A stretch of 64,000 bases of DNA from Miscanthus floridulus (GCF_019320115.1 NC_089582.1:119147856-119211855); one strand, 5' to 3'; numbered from the stretch's first letter, positions 49,201 through 61,683 are shown. The notes: generated by a model from the sequence alone, not told the origin. Translations and numbers: made by a program.

Positions 49201-49405
49201 AAGACCCAAGTGAAGGCTAAGAAGCCTCATGGTTGAAGGTAATATGGGTAAGTTTGAAAGTCAGATCAGTTTATTCTAATCCGGAGGAGAATTTTTATTT
49301 GATCACCTATGTACTGTTGAGGAGTGAAAGCATTATAGCAACTCCTGATACATTGCTGAGTTTGGCTTTGCTTAGGGACTAGCAAAGGTTAAGTGTGGGG
49401 GAGCT
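46244..49405 (+). other. X internal region, right piece
   Basis: About 3.2 kb without a recognisable gene. A short Gln-rich frame near 47660-47810 (MGQEMVSFQQQ, then QQPNQNWEALF) with TAG and TGA breaks looks like the decayed tail of a gag. AAAGTGTGGGGGAGTCGATCCCCC at 47522-47545 is a second polypurine-tract-like copy, here with a GGGGGATCG/CGATCCCCC-type palindrome. The true tract is at 49391-49405. Confidence 0.55.
49391..49405 (+). other. Polypurine tract of X
   Basis: AAGTGTGGGGGAGCT directly before the right LTR. Confidence 0.8.
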
Positions 49406-50181
49406 TGTTGACGGTAGTTAACACTCATCACAAATCATCAATATAACTTATATAAATGCATAAAAAGGATCACCAACATAGGTCTGGGGGTTTAAACTAA
49501 TAAATTTCACAAGTTTTGGTAAATCTATGTTTGTAGTAGGATTTACTCAGAAAACCATCAAAGAGGGCCTATTCGTCAAAGCAAATCACGTTTATCCACA
49601 GTGAACCTAACGTGGGAAGACTCTAGAAGGCAAACCACCAAAGCGGAGGGCAGGTGGCTGCCATGTGGGGCTGGCTGACCCCACCTACAGGTCATTCAAC
49701 ACCCTAAGCCCACCTGTCAGCCCCTCATTCGAATGTCGGTTCTCCACCGCCTCCTAGATTGCATCTACACTGTTCTTTTATGTCGGTTTGATCCGAGGGT
49801 CCAGAATTGATGCTCCGGCCTATATATAGTAGCCCCTACCCCTCTCCCTAGAGCATCCCTAAAACTCTAATTCATACCTCTCATTCAGAGATCAAGATAC
49901 GCCAGGAGGATTAGGTCTAGACTCTCCAATGTAGTAGATTAGTAGCTCGGGAGTGAGGGTCGAGTTGGGCTCAAGCTCAAGTTCCGAATCTAGTCTTGGA
50001 GGCTTCACAAAGCCTTGTATCTTCACTTCCACATCTTGTAAGACTTATTATAAATTCATCATTTTCCTATCTACATGGCTATGCTTACTTTTAATATATA
50101 TCTTGCTTAGTTGAGATTATCATTACTTTTGTGTGCAGGTTCATAGAGCGCTTAGCCAGCTAGTTTATCGATTGGGCTAAG
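49406..50181 (+). repeat. Element X right LTR, first part
   Basis: Starts TGTTGACGGTAGTTAAC and matches 22100-22884. A TATA box is at 49821-49828. It is cut at ..GGGCTAAG by the insertion of element Y; the rest of the LTR is at 61290-61683. Confidence 0.9.
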
Positions 50182-51953
50182 TGTTACACCAAAATTTGGA
50201 GAGAAAAATGCGGGAACTTGAAGCTTCCAAAATTGTGTCAATCAAGGAACCGATTGCATAAGGATTGATATTAACTGATTCAGATATGACTCTAGAATCG
50301 GATCGCTTTGGATGACGTCGGCAGATAGCGATGATGAGCTACGGTTGGCGCCAAGAAACTACATGTTGGACTCTACAAAAAGGGAAAGATTAGGGTCTAA
50401 GTTATCTTAAATTAGGAATGTTTTCGTCTATGCCGAAGATTGTAGTGAGCCGTGCTTGAGTAGGATTCATATCTAGGCTTCGGGTATAAATATTGGACCC
50501 CTGGCTATTGTAAAAACACACAATCAATCAAATACAAGTTACTTACTTTTTTTTGCTCCGACCACCCCTTAGGAGTAGGAGTAGAGTAGATCTCGATGAG
50601 TTCTTTAGCGAGCAGGACTGCATTGGTCCAGTCGACCTTTGGCTTGTCTGTAAGTACCGTCATGGCTTATACTTCTGTTTGTACGGCTGCATCGATCCAA
50701 TTGATCTCCACTGCGAGTTTGGTATAAGCTAGTTATCGACTCTTGTTTAGTTCAAGTACGGCTACATCGATCTGGTCGACCTCCACTGCTCGAACTAGAT
50801 TAAGCTCAAGTTATCGGCTCTATCTAAGGGTGGCGTTCCTTCGGATAGATTCATTAAGTTACCGATATTGCTTATTGCTTCCATTATTTATTTAATTATA
50901 GCAATATCACTTCGCCCGATTAGGATTGGTCTAGATCGGCCTTATATCCTGTTTAACCCATCGTTTGTTAATCCAAATTGATCTAATCTGCACCTTAAAT
51001 GATGAGTTATGTTTTATCAGCTGTTTTATGTGAATCTTAATCGTGCATAGTGTGCGGTTAAGGCATATCAGGTCTTGAATAGATTTATTGGCTAACAGAA
51101 ACCGTTCCATGGCCCGTTATCATGGCCTATGTGATTTTGCCTCACACCCCACTGTTAGCATCCAGATAGGGCGTGACCTTAACTGTGCGCTATGCCTAAA
51201 TCGGCTGTTTTAGCCGATATCGAGTGCTTTCACACATGCAGTTCGTGTCACGCGACCGTTGAAGTAGAGATAGGTTGAAAGATGTGTTAGCCCCATGATC
51301 TTATTATTGTATTATGGCATGCATAATTCTGCCTCATGCCCCACTGATATTAGTAATAAGTTAGGGTCATCGAGTTTATCGTTGTTTCTACGGCCTGCAT
51401 AATTCTACCTCATGCCCCACTAGTCATAGCGGTAGATGAGATCTAATATGTTCATTAGATTTATCTTTATTAAATGATTAAATAATGATGAGCTGCTTAT
51501 TCTATATAAAAAGAGATTTGGTTACTTACAGTCATTGTCTTAGCATAAACTGATTATTGTTGTTATCCTATTGCCATTGATTAATATTTGTCTAAATAAC
51601 GAGATTCATCCTGAATGATAACCGATTTACCTTCCATAATTCCATGAGTTTTAACTGATTTATTCTTATGAATATGTTGGAATCGACTATTTAGTCGATC
51701 TTCTTCCATATCGGCTCTTAGAGCCACACATTCGGGACTGTATGTCAACACCGGCATGTTCCACCTTAAATTACTGATTAGCTTTATCTCCTTGTCAATT
51801 ATAGGGTTAAATTGACTGGCATGTCTCGGGAAGAGTGCACAGGATCGACCATCCCTGCGCTGAAGCCAGGCGGATCTCTAGCTCCATCGAGCGGACCCTT
51901 CTGGCTTGCTCATGTGCCCTCGGCACAGGACGAAATTTCCGTGTTGACACACA
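50182..51953 (+). repeat. Element Y left LTR (about 1.77 kb)
   Basis: Starts TGTTACACCAAAATTTGGAG. The first 650 bp match 60640-61292. A TATA box TATAAATA is at 50485-50492. The end is placed before TTCTTGGCACACCCAG, so the right border is approximate. It contains a three-fold internal repeat of a TGCCTCATGCCCCACTG segment (51121, 51314, 51388). Confidence 0.75.
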
Positions 51954-51956
51954 TTC

Positions 51957-51976
51957 TTGGCACACCCAGTGGGACC
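51957..51976 (+). other. Primer binding site of Y
   Basis: TTGGCACACCCAGTGGGACC follows the LTR end and precedes the gag ATG by 11 bp. The pattern TGGC..CCAGTGGGAC is common in grass Tat-type elements; tRNA not assigned. Confidence 0.6.
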
Positions 51977-51987
51977 CCACAATCGTC

Positions 51988-54090
51988 ATGGCGGTTTACA
52001 ACAACAACGACATTCTTATGGTACATTATGAAGACCTACCCGATGGAGATAAATGTGTCATCAGCAAAGCTATAGAAGAATTTTAGAACAAGTGTTGGTT
52101 GTCCTATACCAAAACACATGACAATACAATTGTTTAGAAATATCTACTGCCAAGAGTTCTATTGCACAGATAGATAGATGCAGATGAAGCTGAAGACAGG
52201 CGTTTCTTAACGGAAGCTGTAAACAAATCTGTTCATGATGCCATATCAAGCCATAATGAAGCTTTCTTGGACACATTCCACAACACCATGAAAGAAGTGT
52301 TTCATGGGTTTCTAGTTGGTCAGGTTGGGCTGGCTTATTACAACATTCCACATCCATCGACCCAAGGGACTAATCAAGTTGATACCAGCCATCAAGAAGC
52401 AGCCCTAGCTAGTAATAATGATGTCCAGGCAGTTTAGAGTTCATCTAAATAAGCTCAAGGTACTACTATGAATCAGATATAATATAATCCTGAATCATCA
52501 GTGCAGCATGTGCAATAGCTGGCGGAGCAAGGTCAGAACCAGGTGATTAATTTTGGCACATCAGGCCACATACCATCATCAGCTAAAAAAATAGCACCAT
52601 CAATTCAAAGGATCCATAGAGATATAGATCATCATGTCTATAATCAGAGACTTCAAGCAGCAAACCAGCAAAGGACCCAGTAGATAGAGATTCCATAAAG
52701 GTATCATTATGGCATAGATTATAACACCCTTCACATGATTCTGAATCCAGGGTATCAAGGTACATGGGATTTCAATCCACAAATGGGTCAGCAGGTGCAG
52801 AGAAATCCAAATTCACATGTTGACGAGTTATTGCTAAAGGTGACCAAGATGATGAATAATCAGTTTGGTCTGAAGCCAAAAGGGCTGACCTTTTTATACA
52901 AATGTCCATATCCAGAATGGTATGATTTGGTCACTCTTCCTATAAATTATAGGCTTTCAGAGTTTCTAAGTTCACTGGTCAAGACAGCACAAGCACAATA
53001 GAATATGTCAGTTGGTATCTTACACAATTGGGCGAGACATCAGTTGAGGAGACACATCGAGTTCGTTTCTTCTCCCTGTCACTGTCAGAGCCAGCCTTCA
53101 CTTGGTTTTCATTACTGCCAATCAACTCCATTGCCAATTGGGCTGACCTAGAGAAGAAATTTCATACATATTTTTATACTGGGACTAGAGAAAAGAAGAT
53201 TTCCGATTTGACAACTATAAGGCAGAAGACTAATGGATTAGGCACTGAGTTTCTTCAGAGGTTCCAAGAGACTAGAAACTTATGCTTCTCATTAAACTTG
53301 GCTGATGATCAGCTAGCTGCTTTGGCCATTCAAGGAATGCTGCCAATATGGAAAGAAAAACTGTTGGGACAAGAATTTCACAACCTGGGTCAATTGGCTC
53401 AACAAGTGGCGGTGCTCAATAGCTAATTTCATAGTATGCGTAGAGATACCCGATTCTAGAAGAGTACCATGGTGGTCGAGGCTTAAAATCCATACTCAGT
53501 CAATAACGGTTATGAAGATGAAGAAGAAGAGGTTGCTGCGGTTGAATGAAATTAGGGCAAAAAGACAGTAATGGTACCAAATTCTTGGGGAGGAGTCGAG
53601 GAGAGCTATGACTTTGATGTCACAAAATCAGACAAGCTCTTCGATTTCTTGCTTGAGAAGGGACAGATCAAGCTACCCGATAATCATATTATGTTGCCCC
53701 TTGATCAGTTGAAGAATAAGAAGTTCTACAAGTTCCATAACGCTACTTTTTATTCCACTAATGAATGCAGAATTTTCTAGCATCATATACAGAGGGCTAT
53801 TCAGCAAGGAACACTCAAATTTGATACACCTCGAAAAATGAAAATTGATGATAATCCTTTCCTAGGAGATCAAAACATAGTCGATGCTAGGCTACTCAAA
53901 GGAAAGACTAAGGTCCTAACATCAACCAAATCAAGAGAAGCTAGAACAGTCGATCTTGAGAAGCAAATATCGGCTGACGAATATAGAGAAATTAGAAGAT
54001 GTCACGACAAGCAAAAGAGCCGATATGAACAGGAAGAAACATCAAAAGAAGGGGCGATAAAGCCATGGGTTACATCTCAAATTTTGTAGA
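51988..54090 (+). pseudogene. Element Y gag
   Basis: ATG at 51988 (MAVYNNNDILMVHYEDLPDG) opens a frame closed by mixed TAG and TAA stops. The gag core is clear: PEWYDLVTLPINYRLSEF (52910-52960), RVRFFSLSLSEPAFTWFSLL (53060-53120), WADLEKKFHTYFYTG and LQRFQETRNLCFSL, with a one-base frame change between the two halves near 53000. The C-terminal part is YDFDVTKSDKLFDFLLEKGQ and FYSTNECRIF, with TAG in place of the next residue. In relatives gag forms particles; the N-terminal extension of about 250 codons is Gln-rich. Confidence 0.8.
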
Positions 54091-54739
54091 ATAAATGTCA
54101 GCGGTAGAAGGAAAAAGGATTATCAGCGTTGGTTAGAAAAGCAAGAATACCAGCGTCAACAGGAAAAATAATGGTATGAATGAAAGCAAGCTGAATTGCA
54201 TTGGAATTATCCTTTCTTCGGACATTGTTGGAACAAAGGTTTGAAGTTGCCTACCAGGTAGCTATCCATAGGTAGTGATCAGTATTGGGAGTTTAGGTAA
54301 TCTCAAGCCAACCATTGGTCTATCCATGCTCAAGATGCATATCATCATAATAACATGTATCGACGCTTAAAATATGGAAGTATTCATAATCGGCTTGGAA
54401 AAAGAGTTGCTGATCAAAACTGAGCTAATTACGAAGAAGAGAGTAACAAAAGAAAATATGTTTGGTAGGAAGGCCAATGGTGTCCAGGAGGTTTGACAAG
54501 AAGCCAGAAGAGAAGGGTGCAACGCCTAAGGAATAGAGAGTTGGAATAGGCTCAGGCATCCGATAAACCTTAAGTATGGCGTACTAAGCAAACAGCCGAT
54601 AGAAGACAACCATCGGCTAATATTCAGATGGCTTTCCTATTGCCATCAGAGTTTAGAGCTCTGGCAGATCAAGAAGTTTATTCGGATTTCAATGAATCAG
54701 AGTATGAGAAGATAGTTGCCAAGTTGACAGTCATACAAT

Positions 54740-55440
54740 AAGCAATATTTGATAAACCAGTCAAGCATCGACACTTAAAGGCTTTATATGTAAAAGGTTT
54801 AGTTGATAAGAAGCCAATGAATAAGATGTTGGTAGACAGAGGTGCTTCTGTCAATCTCATGCCTTACACCACTTTTTGTTAACTTGGCAAGGGACCAGAA
54901 GATCTGATTGAGACTGACATGATGCTGAAAGACTTTGGGGGTAATGTGTCCAAGACTCGGGGGGCAATGAACGTCGAACTAACAATCAGGAGTAAAACTC
55001 TACTCACCATATTCTTCATCGTCGATGGAAAAGGGACATACAGTTTGCTCCTTAGTCATGATTGGATTCATGTGAACTATTGTGTACCATCGACCATGCA
55101 TCAGTGTTTGATTCAATGGCATGGAAATGATGTCAAACTAGTTCGCGCTGATGAGTCTTTGAGCATCGCAACAGCCGATCCAGTCTTTTGGGAACTAGGA
55201 GACTTCAAATGCTTTTCTAGCAAGTTATGGGAAGTAGGCTTCATTAAAATCAGCAATGAAAGCCAACAGCCGATGCAAGCAATCGGCTCTGAAAGTTTGT
55301 TTTAGTAAATAGTCATGGCTTCACGCCCGCCATTAGATTAAGGAAGAATAAGCATTGGTCCTAGAGATAGGCTTAGGCCGACATATGTGAACGCTAAGTC
55401 GAATCATAAGTGCTATTTAGAGTTGATAGATCTATTAAAG
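54740..55440 (+). pseudogene. Element Y aspartic protease and truncated pol linker
   Basis: The active site reads NKMLVDRGASVNLMP (about 54825-54865); relatives have D-G-G, so one Gly became Arg. Then come LLLSHDWIHVNYCVPSTMH (55045-55100) and LIQWHGNDVKLV, conserved in Tat proteases. The linker RLRPTYVNAKS (about 55370) normally leads into RT, but the match ends near 55460 and no RT follows. Stops lie near 54880 (TAA) and 55303 (TAG). Confidence 0.75.
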
Positions 55441-55454
55441 GAAGTTTTGTTTCG

Positions 55455-55800
55455 CTTGGCCTAGATCGGTCGATCATTTAACCTTTGGTCTAAAAAGTTC
55501 TGGTGCAACCTATCAATAGTGATCGATGAAACATATTTGAAGGAATATTATCCTAACATTTGATCAACACTTGATAAGCTGATTTGTTTAGTCATGGCTC
55601 TAATAGCTGATACCAGAAGGGTATCGCCTCTAGTTCAAAAATAAGCCTAAAGATGTGAAAAAAGTCGATACAATATGTATCGCCTCCAGAGCAAAAAATA
55701 AAGACAAAGACATTCATGACACATACAGGGGCACTGCATTGAGATACATTTATGGAAGAGCAAGAGACTTTGTTCATTGGTTCGCCCTAAGTACAAACTA
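55455..55800 (+). other. Y internal junction region
   Basis: Between the broken pol linker and the end of the antisense ORF. No RT motif in any frame. TACAATATGTATCGCCTC-like words occur twice (near 55618 and 55672: GTATCGCCTC). The stretch probably contains the scar of the internal deletion. Confidence 0.4.
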
Positions 55801-58800
55801 ATCAAGGACCTTGTTCACCACATCCTGAGCAGATGTGATGTCCACAATGGCCTCCGCTGCAGCAATGAATTCTTTGAGCAGGTCCTCATATTCCTTAGGG
55901 CTATTGCCCATTGGGAAACTGGTCTCCATGGTGTGGAGCTCATACCCGGTCTAGAATTGTGCCACGATCCGTGCCACCGACGTGCCATGACGAATGCCAT
56001 GGAGGGCGATCGACTAAACATAGGGCAGGATGTCTTGGAGACGAGCGTTGATGAGGGAACCCCAAGCATTGATGACGTCTGCAGCTGCATTCGCCACCAG
56101 TTAGAGAGACTCCAACTACACCATCAGGGCTGGCAATCACAGGAACAAAAAGACTATCAAGATAAAAGGGATAGAAATCAGAGCGGAGGCATTTTTGGAA
56201 TTCATCTTACCCGCCACCAAGGTAATGGATTCGGCCAGCCATGCCCGAACGGTGCTGGCCTCTTCTTCGGCGGCATGAAGAGCAGCCTGAGAAACCTCAA
56301 AGCGGATCTTGAGCCAGCCATTTTCCTGAGTCGCTTCGAAATAGCGGTCCTAGGCCACCCTCCACTCCTGGAGGAAGCACCGGGCATTATCACCGTTGTA
56401 TGAGTCATAGGAATCCAACGATGAGGCCTGCATAGAAGATATAGCATCAGAGGGCTCACCAGCCCTAGGAAGAGGATGGAGACTGTCATTCAAAATGAAT
56501 CTATAGATAAATCAGAATAGTTCATCATCACAAGCAGAAGATGTTGATCTCACCTCATGCGTCAGAGGCGCTGGTTCACCGGCATGTTCTCCTCTGGAAC
56601 CTCCTCCGCCATGTGCTTGCCGTGGTTCTCCTTGCCGCCATGAAGTTGATCAGATCTACAGGAAGGGAGGAAGGTAGCTATAGAGTATGTAGGGGCAAAA
56701 GAGTGCAAAGGAATAGGAGAGGTTGCAAGTGTAGATGTGTTTGAGGCTAGAGCCCTCGGCCGGTATTTGAAGCCACGAAGCAAAGAGGTGGACGCCTCGG
56801 GACATGCAAAAGGCAACCACAATTAATAGAAGGCGAAGCGCCACCTCACTAATACCAAAGAGAATACAACATCAGGTGACTAAAGATAGAAGATCATAGG
56901 GTTCTCTTAATAAAGGCCTTGTTTTTAGACCTACATGGGATTAAGATCGGAAGTCTGGAATCGGCTATTTTCAAAAGCGACTCTTTAGCCGAAACAAAGA
57001 AAAACACAGTGAGGCAACGGAAAGTATAGTTGTCATTGGTTCTACACAAGACACATGTTGATACATGAATTACAAGTCTAGAACATCCTGGATCGCTTTC
57101 AACACTTCTAGCCTAATAGCATCAGCTTCTATGATCTGTTGTTTATCTTCTTTGGTTGATCCAGGAATGCTCTCGAGGCTACTTTAGATGGCTCTACTTT
57201 CTTTGACTTTGGCCAGCAGTTCCTATTTCTTTTGTTGAATGGCATCAGGTATTTGAGCTAGGGTAGACTTATGACGATCAATGGTAGCCTTCACGTTTTT
57301 TAGCTCCTTCTCAAGCTCTACACACATGGCTTCTAGTTGAGACAATTCTAGATCAATATTGAGGGAGGAGTTCTTCGAGTGATCAATTGACTATGACAGT
57401 TCTTTACCTCTTGCATGTTAGAGTTCTCCTTGGCTAATAAAGTTTCACGATCAAACAGATTCTTCTGAGCTAGTTTCACCTTTAGGACCTGATCTTCAAA
57501 GACAGAAAAAGGAGACAAGTCTCTGGAGAGAGCTGGGGATGGATTACCCTTGATGGGCAAGAAGACTCTATGCATTGGATTAGTGTCTTGGACCAAATCG
57601 GCTATATTCTTCTCAAACATTGACAGAACATCTCTTAGCTAGTTTTTTGTCTCTTATGGCAAGGTTTCCTTAGAGGAAGTGTCTGACGAACTGATTTCAT
57701 CTTCATCAAAATACTCCTCCAGATTCAAAGAGTAACTTAGGGCTAGAAGATTGAGTGCCTGTGTAGAAGGAAATCTTGATTAGGAGGCTTAAATCAATTT
57801 ATAACAAATGGATGGCAAAGAGGATACAATACCTTCTCTATAGTAGCCTCTTCCTGGAGAGAGGGAATAGCTGATGATGTATCAATGATGCCTGGTTGAA
57901 TCGGCTCTGAGCTCTCAACGTTGACATCTACAAACCTCAAGGAGGATTTTTAGTTCATGTTTGTTGTAGAGAAACAAGCTAAGCATATGACTTTCTTACC
58001 ATCAGTTGTGTGCTGAATTGGGGAATCTACAGTTTGGATATTAGCAATGGTAGGATTTTTTCAATAGGGAGACTGTCAGACTCCTACTCCTGTATAGGTG
58101 TTTCCTCGAGAAGTATCTGACATGGCAAGGAATTAGATGAAGGATGGAAATTGAATAAAATCAGGAACTTTTGAGAAAATACTCCAACGAGCATCAAGGA
58201 TAAAATGGAAAAGACTCACATTTTTTGCCATTGTGGGAGCATCGGTTATTGCCACTAAAATTGGCTCCTTGTGAGAATCAGCCGATGAAGGTTCAGTTGG
58301 CGCTAAATCAAATGCCTGGGACAGTAGCTCTGCACCTAGGGCAGATTAGGACGCAATGGTTGATAACTATGAAAAAGGGGGATCAGAAGTTGAACATTAG
58401 TTTGAAAAGAATATGGATTGTTTACCTGAGCAGCTGATGGTCTCGTTCTATGAAGTCTTTTCCCAGTAGCGGCTTTCTGAGTTGTCCCTTGGACCATCTT
58501 GTGCTTTGAAGATTGGTATGTCACGATCATGGGGGCAGCATGAGTTTTCATCAATTTCTTCAGTGAAGGTGCAGCTGACCCTATTCTTGAGACTGGCCAT
58601 GGTAGCTGATAATCTATAGGATGCCCTTTCCTATCCAAACTTGGAGGATCAAATTTAGTATCCTAAAAGGGTCGGTTAGAACAGTTGGCAGGAGAATTCA
58701 CCAAGTTATTTCTCTGGAAAGGGAATAAAAATTTACCTCGCTATCAGAAGTAAATTCTCCATCCAGAGCTATGCACAAAGGGTGAACCAGCCCATAGAAG

Positions 58801-60338
58801 AGGTGGGAGCGCCATTCTTGCCACCAGGAATCAAAAAGAGTAGAAGATAAGATAGCCCTGATCTAGTCATGCAAGAAAAGGGAAGGAAGATCTGATCCTA
58901 ATTGAAAGACTCTGGAGGCTTCTATCATGTCACTGATATCTTCCCGTGGCTTCAGTGTGTTCTTGAAGAACAGTTGAGGAGGTAATTGACCAAGGCCAAA
59001 CTGACAAGCCACAAATGAAGGGTTGTAAAACTCATAAGTTGGAAGGTTGCCTAGGGTGAAGGAACCTGTAGCCATTTTGCTGTAGCCATGACAAAATTCG
59101 GCTAGAAGGGTGTAGGGCTTGATAAAAGAATTGAAGATTACAGCCACCGTCTTATCTGAACAGCCTGATTCAAATAGGAATTTGAATGGAAAGATTAACT
59201 CATTGTTTTCATCCTCACCATATGGCAGTCAAGTCAGGACTTCTGCATCAAACCCTCTATAAATTTTTTTGAAGAGATGGCTAACATCGACATCAATTAC
59301 TATGGCCGATGCAGCCTCATCGTAGCTCAAGCACTGGCGGGTTCTTCCTTCTTCACCCTTATATTCCTCATCAAAGTTGGAGGAAGGAAAGCTAAGGTTT
59401 TTGAGATTAGACCTTACAATCTTGTGCATATACAGGTTCAACCATAGCTGTTTCAACCACCAAGGGCCACTGATAGTATGCACTGGTTCGTTCTTCAGTA
59501 ATTGGGCAGTTACCTGATACATCAGATGATAAGCAGCCCCTATCAGATACTTTCCAAGGGGGACTTCCTTGCCTACTGTCAAATGCTCTGCCATAAGCTT
59601 ATGGTTATAAGTCAGACCACAAGACAACCCACAGAAGACGAATCTCTCCAACCACATATTCAAAAAAGCTACATGTTCCCTCTCACTGATAGTTGATTTA
59701 TCTCTAATATGGTTCATAATATAACTTACCCATCCTGAGCAATCTGATATTTTGGCTAATCTCTTGGAACCAGCGCTCAAGTATTCATAAGGCTGCACTG
59801 ATCCAGTTATTCTAAGGCCGGTCAACATGTAAACAATGGCTAGGGTAATGGTCATCGGGCCATGACCAAAAATGAAAGCGTTTAGGGCATTGGACCAGAA
59901 ATAAGATACGGAAATCAAGAGTGAATCATTCCTCTCCATCCCGGACAACAAGAGTGTCAAACATTGATTTAAATCATACACCTCCCAATCTCCGCCCTTT
60001 TTCTTGGATACCCTACGGAACTAATCTCTACACCTCTTAGGCATTTTAGGCCAATTTCTAAAGGGAGTTTTGGTATTCCAAGAGGATAAATCCACTACAG
60101 ACTGTTTAAAGGGGATTTGGTTGGTTTCTTGATGGATGAAATAAGATGGATCAGGGTCACCATAGGCCCAAGAAAATAAACATTGGAAGCAATAGCTGAT
60201 GGAATCAAGATTTCATTCCTCATTTCCTAGAAATCGGATAAAATGAATTTAAGGACAAAAGAAATACAGGGTAGCAACCAACATTTCGAGAATGGGAATT
60301 TGAAATCATACCTCGGGGACATGGTCGATGGTCGCCAT
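55800..60338 (-). pseudogene. Element Y antisense ORF: plant mobile domain protein with coiled coil, spliced
   Basis: First exon: ATG at 60338, nine codons (MATIDHVPE), donor GAG|GTATGA near 60311. Main exon, about 60230-59229: YGDPDPSYFIHQETNQ, WNTKTPFRNWPKMPKR, then VSYFWSNALNAFIFGHGPMT, LAIVYMLTGLRITGS, CGLSCGLTYNHKLMAEHL, continuing at 59147-58863 (QFGLGQLPPQLFF). This matches the plant mobile domain (PMD) family. One frameshift lies near 60200 and one TAG near 60030. Smaller exons with visible donors (CAG|GTAAAC near 58430, GAG|GTAAAT near 58740, ATG|GTAAGA near 58000) lead to a coiled-coil part (57620-57348) and C-terminal exons near 56400-56215 (VSQAALHAAEEEASTVRAWL, donor after LVAG) and 56100-55800. 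It runs opposite to gag. PMD proteins of host origin act in silencing-related pathways; the role here is unknown. Confidence 0.75.
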
Positions 60339-60639
60339 CAAAACCGAAGTAGATTTGAATCTAAGGAATGCTGCTTGAATAAGGGCCTGACGAGGCGAAA
60401 GATTTGCTAGGGTTGAAGCTTTGGCGATGGTGGCATCAGCTGTTGAGATTTGTTCGAGAAAGAAGGGAAAGCAAACAGTCCAAGTGAGTCAAAAAAGATA
60501 CTATTGGGGCATTATATAAGACTCGGCCCGGGAAGTCAGGAGTCGCGCGTATATCTCGGAGCAAAATGGTTGCGGCGTGGTAAACAGATAAATAGGAATT
60601 TTAGAATAAAATCACTTTTATCCCAAAATTGGGGGCATG

Positions 60640-61292
60640 TGTTTACACCAAAATTTGGAGAAAAACGTGGGAACTCGAAACTTCCAAAATTATGTCGATC
60701 AAGGAACCGATTGCATAAGGATTGATATCAACTGATTCAGATACGACTCTGGAATCAGATCGCTTTGGGTGATGTCAGCAGATAGTGATGTGAGCTACGG
60801 TTGGCGCCAGGAAACTACATATCGGACTCTACAAAAAGGGAAAGATTAGGGTCTAAGTTATCTTAAATTAGGAATGTTTTCGTCTATGCCGAAGATTGTA
60901 ATGAGTCATGCTCGAGTAGGATTCATGTCTAGGCTCCGGGTATAAATATTGGACCCCCGGCTATTGTAAAAACACATAATCAATCAAATACAAGTTACTT
61001 ACTTTTTTTGACTCTAGCTAGCCCTTAGGAGTAGGAGTAGAGTAGATCTTGGTGAGTTCATTAGCGAGCAGGGCTGCATCGGTCCGGCCGACCTTCGGCT
61101 TATCTGTAAGTACCGTCATGGCTTATACTTCTGTTCGTACAGCTGCATCGATCCGGTCGACCTCCACTGCTCGAACTAGATTAAGGTCAAGTTATCGGCT
61201 CTATCTAAGGGTGGCGTTCCTTTGGATAGATTCATTAAGTTACCGATATTGTTTATTGCTTCCATTATTTATTTAATTATAGTAATATCACT
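60640..61292 (+). repeat. Element Y right LTR, truncated
   Basis: Starts TGTTTACACCAAAATTTGGAG after a purine-rich ATTGGGGGCATG. It matches the first 650 bp of the left LTR (TATA at 60941) and stops at TATCACT, fused to X LTR sequence. About 1.1 kb of this LTR is missing. Confidence 0.85.
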
Positions 61293-61683
61293 CTACCATC
61301 TAAGGGGCGTACCGAAGTGCACAAGAGTAGAGTTAGTCTTAGCTATAGTCAGGTATATATATACTTTGATCCTGTAATAAGAATATCATAGAAATCTACC
61401 TCACCTATTGCTCTTCCGAGTTGACTAGTTTATATTATCTTATACATCCACCCCCTAAGTATCATTATCCTTAATTCCTATCATTACCTTCACCCCTGCT
61501 CTAGCCATGCTGGTATGTTGACTGATAGATACTCCTTTGATATTCAATAAGTCTTTACTCCATTGTTTCCCTGTTGTAAAATATAAATAACGATACCTGG
61601 AATACTCCTGGTAAAATGCTACAATGGTATTCTGTGCGCTTGTGGAATCCTTCATATTCTATTTGCACTTATAAATACCAACA
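61290..61683 (+). repeat. Element X right LTR, last part
   Basis: ACTCTACCATCTAAGGGGCG to ATAAATACCAACA matches 23068-23463. The 183 bp corresponding to 22885-23067 are absent. Confidence 0.9.

Larger units (their letters stand above)
50182..61292 (+). mobile_element. Element Y: Tat-like retrotransposon lacking RT and integrase, right end deleted
   Basis: Left LTR 50182-51953, primer site about 51957-51976, gag 51988 onward, protease to 55305, antisense ORF on the minus strand (about 55800-60338), truncated right LTR 60640-61292. After the protease only the start of the pol linker (RLRPTYVNAKSNHKCYLELI, near 55370-55430) is seen; RT, RNase H and integrase are missing, so Y depended on other elements. 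It is inserted in the right LTR of X. The right junction is a deletion, so no target duplication can be shown. Confidence 0.8.

Noticed and set aside
55777..56403. Plus-strand 208-residue ORF
   Set aside because: The opposite strand reads as exons of the antisense PMD gene with conserved-looking protein sequence and a splice donor; the plus ORF is its shadow.
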